Below are positions 56,476 through 64,000 of a stretch of 64,000 nt of DNA, one piece after another. The stretch spans positions 7,755,001 to 7,819,000 of the forward strand of contig OX438745.1 in the NCBI GenBank assembly GCA_949316235.1, given 5' to 3'. The translations under genes were made by a program, and so were the position numbers. The notes beneath the pieces were generated by a model. It was not told the origin of the DNA. It saw nothing but the letters and a program-made list of their open reading frames with translations, and ran no database searches. This DNA comes from Oegoconia quadripuncta (Eukaryota; Arthropoda; Insecta; Lepidoptera; Autostichidae). Within the stretch, counting starts at the first letter, position 1; every line of letters starts with the position of its first letter.

Positions 56476-56622
56476 CTCCTGCCAATCCCTTGAGGTCTAT
56501 ATTGTAGGTAATGCTTTTTGCCAGTAATGCCTTAAAATTCTACTGCACCATTCCTATCTTTCGCATGTGGCGCAATCGAATTCGCTTTTCGTTTTCGATT
56601 AGCCTTTAGATTAGTTACGTAG

Positions 56623-57059
56623 GACGACCTGTTTGGTGTTTTTTTTTTTTTACATATAAGAGGGCGGCAAACGAGCATGCGGGTCACCTGATGGAAAGCA
56701 ATCAACGCCGCCCATGGACACCCGCAACACCAAAAGGGTCACAGATGCGTTGCCGGCCTTTAAGGAAGGTGTAGGCTCGTTTCTTGACGGTTCCAATGTT
56801 AGTGGTTAGAAACTCTGACTACTATACCAAAAGGTCGCGGGTTCGAATCCCGCTAGGGGCATATGTTTGTGTGGTGAATACGGACATGTTGAGTTATGGA
56901 TGTTTTCATTTATAATAAGTATTTATTTACAAAAAAAATGTATTTATGTAGTACATCAACCATCTGGTATCCACAACACAAGCCTATAGTTGCTTAATGT
57001 GGAACTAGATAACATTGTGTGTATGTCCAAGGATATTTATTTATTTATTATTATTATTA
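56623..57059 (+). mobile_element. SINE-1 interrupted by a LINE-B tail
   Basis: Head gacgacctgtttggtgtt (56623-56640), interruption, then agtggttagaaactctgac, B box gggttcgaatcccgctaggg and the complete body to (attt)n at 57059. Apart from the insertion this is a well-kept SINE-1. Confidence 0.85.
56641..56796 (-). mobile_element. LINE-B 3' end inserted in SINE-1
   Basis: Reverse of the 29434-29690 tail: poly-T, agggcggcaaacgagcatgc, cacctgatggaaagcaatca, gccgcccatgg and gccggcctttaaggaaggtg. TGTT is present at both edges (56637-56640, 56797-56800) and is the likely target duplication. Confidence 0.8.
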
Positions 57060-57158
57060 GTCCTTAGATGGATGGCCGCAGTTGACATTTAAATACGAGT
57101 TTTTCCGTGATTCGGTGGTCACGAGTCGGTGGACTATGACTATAGGGGAGGTTTAAAA

Positions 57159-57347
57159 ACGAACAACATTCCACTGGGAACCATAGCCGAATTCAGCCAA
57201 AAATTGTTTCAGAATGGTTTACTTTGTATGAGTAATAGAAATTTTTTGGATCGAATTGGACTTGGTTTCTTAGGGAAAGTTGTTCGTAATCAAGAGTTAC
57301 TTCACCAGTTAATGGGAATTACACGAATTCACACACAACCTGTATAC
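57159..57347 (+). mobile_element. CAGGGTG foldback, right part
   Basis: cactgggaaccatagccgaa, tcgaattggacttggtttct and accagttaatgggaattaca match the right two thirds of 46385-46648; the terminus has changed to acacaacctg. Confidence 0.65.
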
Positions 57348-57694
57348 AGTGATGCCGATTATTTAGCACAGCAAGCATAGTTTACGAACTGGAATTTGAT
57401 TTAGAACTGTTGTAAAATTTCTTTCTAGGAATGGATGGTAAATTAAAGTTCGTGACTGTATGATACCCGTATACAGTCCCCTCGCTGTGGTAATAAATAA
57501 TGCGTCTGCAATAAATGCCTTTGCCCTTGAACTCGGTTAGCGTGTGGCATGTTCCACAACTATCTATTAAGATATCCGGTCGGGCAGACGAACTGATTTT
57601 TAATCATCCATCACTATAGCATTTAGCTTTATCATTTTTATATGTTGTACAACATAACAATATTATATTATAATGTTCCTTTTATTTCAGAATA

Positions 57695-57900
57695 GCTTTG
57701 CGCCCGCGGTTTCGCCTGCGTGGCATAACTGTATCGCTTATATGTTTATTCCGCCGGAGCTACTCACTTTATCGGGATAAAAAATATCCTATGTCTTAGT
57801 CCAGGGAATGTTCTACTTGTATACCAAATTTCATAGAAATCCGTTTATCCGTTTCGCTGTGATTGAGCAACAAACAAACAAACAAACACGACTAAGAACG
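57695..57900 (+). mobile_element. RTE-type LINE tail
   Basis: gcgcccgcggtttcgcctgc, actcactttatcgggataaa, atagaaatccgtttatccg and an (acaa)n terminus at 57868-57890. Confidence 0.7.
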
Positions 57901-58209
57901 TTCCCCGAAAAAGGCTGTTCAAGATGATGCTGCTAAGCAGAACTCCCAGATGTAGGTATATACTATTTACATGAAAGCAAAAAAAAATTTTCACTTCAAA
58001 TTTAGGGCGCGCATAATAAAATCTTTTTTAGCCTCATGGCTATGATATTATGAATAATGCAGCAACTTATAAATACATAATGCCTTTTCTCGGAGAATTT
58101 TCGCAGAAGTGTCAATTATGTTCTGTTTGCAAACATCAAAAAACTTACTCACGGTAAAAGCAAAACAACTATCGTTTAATTTGTTTAATAAAGGAATAAC
58201 TTACGTTGT

Positions 58210-58300
58210 AGTCAAGTCAAATCAAATCAAAATATTTTATTTCATAGGATAAAATTATCACTTGAAAACATCACTATTAATATTAATATTACATTTAAAT
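58210..58300 (-). mobile_element. LINE 3' tail fragment
   Basis: (aatca)n at 58208-58222 followed by aaaatattttatttcatagg, a reversed short-repeat terminus. Confidence 0.45.
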
Positions 58301-58363
58301 TTTAAATTTACTGCTCATTCACAAAGCTGACATGTACATGTGTTTTTTTCGGGACTATAGGAA

Positions 58364-58440
58364 AAATAAGTATCCTTGGACATACATACAGCGCCATCTA
58401 GTTCTGCACTAAACGATTAGGCTTGCATTATGGATATCGG
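58364..58440 (-). mobile_element. SINE-1, tail half of a split copy
   Basis: aagtatccttggacatacat, cagcgccatctagttctgca and gcttgcattatggata; continues at 59272. Confidence 0.7.
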
Positions 58441-58497
58441 CACTAGTAGCATGAGAGGAGTGATAAAGGTTTATGTCGCGCGAGATAATATTTGTCC

Positions 58498-58643
58498 AGG
58501 ACCCCGATTCTCGCACGATCGACATTTACTGTCGATAGACATCCATAGGTTTGTCACTTTTGCACGCCCTTATTAGTACGAAAGAGATAGTTATACCAAT
58601 GTCTATCGACAGTGAAATCTCGAACGCACGAGAATCGGGGTCC
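58498..58643. mobile_element. Foldback nested in family G
   Basis: aggaccccgattctcg is inverted exactly at the other end, and arms extend through gtcgatagacat. Comparison with 55893 gives the empty site (tttgtcctgctcattcg) and suggests a 3-4-bp TCC/GTCC duplication. Confidence 0.8.
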
Positions 58644-58757
58644 TGCTCATTCGCGTGGACGAAATATACAACCATTCCACTTTAACTTCTACATCGCGCG
58701 CTACAAACGATGTCATACTACGGGAGCTGGTATATAAAGCAACGTTTCGGCGCATTA

Positions 58758-58831
58758 TGTCCAATTCGCAAAATGTCCAACTGTCCAATTATCAATTGGT
58801 CCAGTTCGAAATTGGCCCAGTTCGCAATTAG
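58758..58831 (-). repeat. 16-bp repeat block inside family G
   Basis: gtccaattcgcaaaat, then gtccagttcgaaattg and gcccagttcgcaatta; reverse complement of the 16-bp unit at 36538 and 40020. Confidence 0.75.
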
Positions 58832-59016
58832 TCTCTACGTCGCGCGCGACAAACGATGTTGTGCTACGGGGGCTGGTATGTCAATTGTGTCCATCGCGCG
58901 CCCAGTAAATCAGAATCATATATTTTCTGTTCTATGAATAGAATCGTAATAATTATTTTTTCTAAAAGGCAGATAATGAAATTCTTTAAGAATTCGGTAT
59001 GCTTTTGCTGTTTTTA

Positions 59017-59165
59017 GGCCCGTATTACACAATATTACTCAAGTAGAGATCTCCGCGAGGACAGTTAAAAAGGACAGCTTTATGTAACTTGCATATCGAC
59101 ATCTCCTTCCAACTATGCTCAAGCGCAGATCTACGCTTGAGCAACATTCTGAAATACGAACTTGA
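59017..59165. mobile_element. Foldback MITE, TTA type (copy 3)
   Basis: Left GGCCCGTATTACACAATA after TTA at 59014-59016. The interior gagatctccgcgaggacagt and acagctttatgtaactt is shared with 62647-62768 but not with copies 1 and 2, giving two subfamilies. The right end has lost its terminal bases. Confidence 0.65.
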
Positions 59166-59271
59166 AAGTGGAAACCCTTGACCCTGGGGTTAAGAAACTC
59201 ACTTCTTAAGCTGGAAGATGTTGCCAATGCCACAGTTACGGTTACAAATGATTCAAAATTGCATTTCCACG

Positions 59272-59312
59272 TCCCAGATAGTTGATATACTATTTTTTGT
59301 AAATAATATAAA
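59272..59312 (-). mobile_element. SINE-1, remainder of the split copy
   Basis: cagatagttgatatactatt and ttttgtaaataatat resume SINE-1 exactly where 58440 left off, 831 bp earlier. Confidence 0.65.
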
Positions 59313-59959
59313 GCCGTCGAAAGCCTTATAAAGATTTTGTTGTTCCTATAAAGAATATATGAATTATCAAAATAAAGTCTACATACTCGTACCGATTCTC
59401 GTTTTCCTATTTTTTTAAATATTTGACACTGTACGGAACGGAATTAAAAAAAATCTTACCATGTATCGAAGTAACCTCAGGTATAAGTCATCATTTCATC
59501 AATATGGGTCCATACTTTTGAGTTGTATGATGATCCAGCGATCAGGGAGTCGGGACATTCAAGAAACCATTTCCCTTTAATAATAAACGTTAATAACATT
59601 ACCCTATATTCTTTATAGAGCAGAATACTAGAATACGTCGGAAACCCAATGGCCGACATTTCTAAACAATACCTACCACACGCACGCCGCTACAATGCGA
59701 AAGCTCTGATAGCCTACTCATAAAATGTTTGATAAATGATTCCATGGCCTAGTACAGACTTGTACGGATCCTGTTGAAAGCAAATGGCTTTTAGAAACAG
59801 AAATATTAAGGCTTTTGTTCAACGTCTTACCAAAAATCTGGTTAGTGGAATGAATATGAAAATCTCAAAGTAGGTTTATGTGGTAATCTCTCATGACTTT
59901 GATACTAGAGGCTTCAATATTAAGTATTTTTGGTGGCTCAACAATATTTAGGAGACATC

Positions 59960-60180
59960 ATATTTTTTTTTATGATTGACTGGATTCGCGTTTGACCTCA
60001 ATCTCACCTGATGGAAAGTGACGATGTGGTCGAAGATGAAGCACGCGATCCCAGTAAACGCCTATTCACTGTGCTCTTGAATCTTCAAGACCTTGGGATC
60101 TCCCAAGGTTGTAGGATTCAGGAAAGACTGACGCCGGAAGGGAGTTCCATTGCCTTGGCTGTTCGGATGATGAATGAAAA
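59960..60180 (-). pseudogene. LINE-A 3' end
   Basis: Poly-T at 59960, gattgactggattcgcg, cctgatggaaagtgacgatg and, upstream on the minus strand, coding for LPSGVSLS-type and FPESYNLG-like text (ttgtaggattcaggaaagac). The plus-strand 81-residue frame here is its shadow. Confidence 0.65.
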
Positions 60181-60258
60181 ATCGAACTTCTTAGTGCGAA
60201 TGTTCGGTATATTAACTATATACGGGGGAATTAACAGTGAAATTATTAAAATATAACC

Positions 60259-60637
60259 ATACCGGATGAGTTTTTTTATCATAAGGAACAATTGTAGGGT
60301 ATGTAAGTGAAATAGAAGTTATTGGCATAGGTAGTTTATTTTTTTTTCAAACCAGCATCGGAGGACGCGCTGGCCGGAAAAATAGGCGACTGGCGGGATT
60401 CGGTGGACTCATGCAAAATTTATTTGGAACTCATATTTTCTCCAAGTTTTTTTGATTTATTTAATTTAATGATGTAATTATGTGAATAGGCTAGAAACGC
60501 AACCGTCAAATGACAACCCTTTAAACGATGATGGTTAACAGAATAAATTAAACTGCCTATGCCAATACCTTTTATTTCCTATGCTTAATATACATATACC
60601 TATTTTTTCCCTTACAGTAAAAAAACTCATCCGGTAT
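60259..60637. mobile_element. Foldback element of about 380 bp
   Basis: Left ataccggatgagttttttta and right aaaaaaactcatccggtat are inverted. A second inverted pair lies inside (ttggcataggtagttta near 60320, taaactgcctatgcc near 60548). The interior is GC-richer (ggacgcgctggccgg). Confidence 0.65.
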
Positions 60638-61102
60638 ATTGAAGAAATTTTGAAAACCACCGAAAGATTCCTGAAAGAATTCTGCAAATACACCAAACAA
60701 CTGTTATAAATATGTACTTTTAACAAAAAAAGAAAAACAATGGACTTCACTAAATCAGCAATTATAAAGTAAAAATAATAGTATTTTAGTAGCTCGTATC
60801 AGTTATTTTCCATGTTCATGATGTTGTAATTATTATTATTAGTTTTTATTTATTTTATCAAGTTGTTATTTGGCACCATTATTAACTGTCCCCTTAGTAC
60901 CACGAATTGTTTTACATAAATTCATAATTCAATAGCTGTTAGTAAGTATACTCGTATAAGAAAATTTGACTTTCAAATAGGCGAGTATCCAGTTCGCTGT
61001 ATATTTCCACATTTTTTGGGTTCCACACCAGAAAAGGTAGTGCATAACATGAATTGAAAATTCAGAAAACCACCATGAAACAGAAAGAGACCTTAATATC
61101 AT

Positions 61103-61420
61103 CTAGCATGACAGGCGCGATAAACGTGTATGTCGCGCGAGATAATATTTGTCCTGCTCATTTAGCTTGGATGAAATATACAACTATCCCACTTTAACTC
61201 TTACGTCGCGTGCTACAATCGATGTCATACTACGGGGGCTGGTATATAAAGCAACATTTGGGCGCATTATGTCCAATTCGCAAAATGTCCAACTGTCCAA
61301 TTATCAATTGGTCCAGTTCGCAATTAGTTCATTTCGTAATTGGCCCAGTTCACAATTAGTCCAGTTCGCAATTAGGGGGCGTCCATGTTTACAAGAGGCG
61401 TTTTTAACGACGACCCCCAC
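61103..61420 (+). mobile_element. Family G, 5' part with 16-bp repeats
   Basis: tagcatgacaggcgcgataa, cgcgcgagataatatttgtc and ctacgggggctggtatataa, then six or seven 16-bp units at 61268-61376, ending at ggggcgtccatg. The 3' half found at 55893 is absent. Confidence 0.7.
61268..61376 (-). repeat. 16-bp tandem repeat, six to seven units
   Basis: gtccaattcgcaaaat, gtccagttcgcaatta, gttcatttcgtaattg, gcccagttcacaatta, gtccagttcgcaatta. A further 1.3 units after gcgcattat occur at 61663-61684. Confidence 0.85.
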
Positions 61421-61679
61421 CGTGAGATTGGGTGAGATTCGGCTCGAAGTAAAAATGCATATAATTTATGATGATCAACCCTTTTGTTAGAACAAAATCA
61501 CAAAATCTATAAATAATTTGGGCTATTAAATCATAATATCTCACGATTTAAAAATCACATAAAATCACCTAATGGAGTTATTTTTGTAAAATAGAATCAA
61601 CATAATTATGGGTTACCTAGTAGTATAGTACCTACAAGTATCTAGAAACGTTTGGGCGCATTATGTCCAATTTGCAAAA

Positions 61680-61750
61680 TGTCCGTGTTAAAAGTTAAAT
61701 ATCTTCGAAATGATTGAACCGATTGTCATCAAACAAGGCTAAGAACCCAC
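61680..61750 (-). repeat. Family U fragment, reversed
   Basis: taaaagttaaatatcttcga, gaaccgattgtcatcaaac and aaggctaagaaccc match the reverse of 26190-26250. Confidence 0.45.
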
Positions 61751-62169
61751 CAACTTTCGAAAATTCAAATCTTTTATACCGTTTGGCAATACGATACCAC
61801 AGACAAACACAAAGGTACATAGACATAGGATTCAAACTTATAATAGACCTCTTTCCGCGTCGAGAGTTCGAAAAGAAACTCTGATGGTATCGCTTTTGAG
61901 TCTGTCTATCTCTTTATCTCAGGAACTACATGGCTATCAATTTAATTCCTGGCATTGTTCTAGAACTTGTTTACCCATTTGCATTATAGTTCAAAGAAAT
62001 ATTGTTATTTTTACTGAGAATATAGTGAGAAATGAGAGCAGCAGCAGCAATTATTGCAGAGAAATCGGAAAAACTTTTATAAGAAAGCTTAGTTTCTTTA
62101 AATATCAAATATACGTTATATGTATTAATACATTTTCTCTCAACTAACTTCTGACCTAATAACATACGC

Positions 62170-62280
62170 TGAATTAAAACATAGGATATTTTTTATCCCG
62201 ATAAAGTGAGTAGTTCCCGCGGGATAAATAATTGAAACATCCGCGATAAAGTTATTCCACGCAGGCGAAGCTACTAAATA
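62170..62280 (-). mobile_element. RTE-type LINE tail fragment
   Basis: ggatattttttatcccgata, gagtagttcccgcgggataa and ccacgcaggcgaagctac; reverse of the 57695 type. Confidence 0.65.
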
Positions 62281-62646
62281 TAATGCTGTTATTATACTAT
62301 GCTCTAACATCGATCTATTGGTGGACAAAACCTCGACACGCGAGTTAGAGTCGCACTTGTCGCGATTCTTTTTAAATGAAAATTCACAGAGTTCTTCTCG
62401 TGACCTTGGAACTTCCAAGTCCAAATTAAATTGTTCTTTTTTTTGTATATTTCTTATAAAATTATAGTTTATTTATATGACGTAAATTATATACTATACA
62501 GGGCGTGAAGGATCAAAAGTTCTGCAGCTGATCGGTAACTTTCGTATGATAGTCGAAAATTTTATCACCAAAATAAAAAAAATTTAACCATGGAAATGAT
62601 AATAATTATGCAATAAATTTAAAGTTAATAAGTTTCCATTATCCCC

Positions 62647-62768
62647 AGAGATCTCCGCTTGAGGACAGTTAAAAAGGGACAGCTTTATGTACACTTGTAT
62701 AACGGCATCTCTTTCTAACTATGCTAAAGCGCAGATCTACGCTGGAGCGACATTCTGAAATACGGGCC
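62647..62768. mobile_element. Foldback MITE, TTA type (copy 4, left end lost)
   Basis: agatctccgcttgaggacag, aaaaagggacagctttatgt and attctgaaatacgggcc followed by TTA at 62769-62771. Same subfamily as copy 3. Confidence 0.7.
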
Positions 62769-62771
62769 TTA

Positions 62772-64000
62772 ATATCCTGTGTGCGAATTTGCCAGATGCA
62801 GTTTCGAAGTATCGGGACTTATATGAAAATAGCGGGACTCGGACAAAAATCAGGACGTCGAGAAAAAAAAGCATAGCAATAATTTTTACAAATATATCTG
62901 TCGCCTTGTTTTTGAAATCGCGCCAAATTGTCAACAGCTGAACAGATGAAAAAACGGGATTTTGGGTGTGCAGGCGGAACGCGCCCTGTGAAGGCTGAAA
63001 ACGGGACGTCCTGCCAAAAGCGGGACATCTGGCAACACTATTTGCGAATAACTTTCTAAAAATCGTATATAATCTAAATATGTTAGTGAAATCTTTATCA
63101 ATAGAAATTAATGTGACTATGAAATTAGTGTTTAGCGGATTTTAAATATTTAATGGCCACTTACAATTAAAAAACATTACATACGAGTTACATTAAAATT
63201 AACTGTAAATAAAATAGACACTATAGTGAGAGGCTTATCCTTTGGCTAAAGTAAATCCTATTTGCGAATCCATCTTCATCATCTCGTCTACATATTTAAT
63301 TTGGTTCTAATAACATAATACTTCTTTATTATTATTTCAGTTTGAAAACATAATATCCATTCGCATTCAATTTGAGAGAGGTCACAGTGCAGTTGGATCG
63401 TATCTATCACATCTACGTCGAAACTCTTTGACCGTGTACCCTTGAAATACGGTTGAAATCGGCATAAATTGTACAATATCTAAATAAATATGTAATTGGA
63501 TATGACTCGTGAAACCGATGTGAAGACAGTTTGTATCCGACGCTAATGGCACTAAAAATATACCATGACTCGGACTAAAAATGATTTGGTTCATTTCGTC
63601 CGGGCAAATACAGTAGTTAAACCAATGTTTTGTTTGTCGAACGAACGTTGGAGTTGTTATTTCTGTTTCTATTCAACTGGGTAGTAGTGTCTAAATGGCG
63701 GGACTAAGTCCCGAATCGACATGAGGCTACCATGATCTGTTATTTACATGTGTTCACTGTTAGTCTGAGATACACAAATCAGTCATAACACAACCGTTTA
63801 ATAAATTAAACTAGATTTACAGTGTCATTACTAGAACTACCTATACTAGTAGAGAGCCCATTAAAACTAAATTATAAAAGTTCGTGGATCACGTAACATG
63901 AAATGTAAAGGTTATCTATGTTAGTAAAGGTATGTAATTCAGTAAGTAGATACTTAACAAATAACTATCTGATACTAAGGGTACTACGTTTATCTAACCT
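62772..64000. other. No gene seen
   Basis: Last 1.2 kb. Two overlapping short minus frames (62737-63028) and two at 63288-63594 show no recognisable domain. The block at 62860-63030 is less AT-rich than its surroundings but matches nothing else here. Confidence 0.5.

Larger units (their letters stand above)
58441..59271 (+). mobile_element. Family G element inside a SINE-1, carrying two foldbacks
   Basis: Same order of segments as 55893-56475 (tttatgtcgcgcgagataat, attcgcgtggacgaaat, aaacgatgtcatactacggg, aatcagaatcatatatttt, ccctggggttaagaaactca). It also has an extra block with tatataaagcaacgtttcgg, the 16-bp repeat and a second acgtcgcgcgcgacaaacga, shared with 61103. Removing 58498-58643 and 59017-59165 restores a continuous element. 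Confidence 0.7.

Noticed and set aside
58441..59271. Helitron
   Set aside because: The insertion starts A|TC, but no CTRR end with a preceding hairpin is visible, and the other copies do not share that start.
61149..61490. 113-residue plus frame
   Set aside because: Spans family G and its 16-bp repeats; no conserved protein content.

Overview
The window reads as a piece of a lepidopteran (moth or butterfly) nuclear genome. It is AT-rich and contains no host gene I can support. It is filled with old, mostly broken transposable-element copies of kinds common in Lepidoptera: several tRNA-headed SINE families, 3' ends of RTE-, CR1- and Jockey-like LINEs, and many short foldback (MITE-type) elements. 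All family labels used here (SINE-1 to SINE-3, LINE-A, LINE-B, families G, H and U) are my own and rest on copies compared inside this window. No database search was possible.

Layout. 0-9 kb: decayed LINE 3' ends (one split by an RTE-type tail), SINE-2, and an RTE-like reverse-transcriptase (RT) C-terminus beside SINE-1 and SINE-3. 9.8-11.3 kb: the most unusual locus, a conserved block with a 22-bp GC-rich palindrome, a short basic repeat ORF, then a 319-bp inverted repeat matching at 317 of 319 positions. 11.3-19 kb: SINE copies, a decayed LINE-A 3' ORF and a 3-bp-TSD foldback element. 19-27 kb: two copies of an unusual nuclease-like retroelement C-terminal domain, an RT pseudogene on the minus strand and a CR1-like C-terminus with its 3'UTR. 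27-36 kb: a LINE-B 3' ORF, a diverged tandem duplication carrying TGACGTCA, a TTAA-flanked foldback element and two adjacent foldbacks. 36-47 kb: a 16-bp tandem repeat at two loci, hybrid and nested SINEs, an RT fragment with GVPQG and FADD, and two related foldbacks. 47-55 kb: LINE tails, two unrecognised ORFs, a 162-bp tandem repeat and a frameshifted RT fragment. 55-64 kb: an unclassified ~600-bp element (family G) in three copies, one of which sits inside a SINE and itself carries two foldbacks.

No gene here works with another in a pathway. The biology is insertion, nesting and decay of mobile DNA. The signals that known TE classes do not explain well are the near-perfect long hairpin with its basic repeat ORF, the 16-bp motif shared by five loci, and the family G element.
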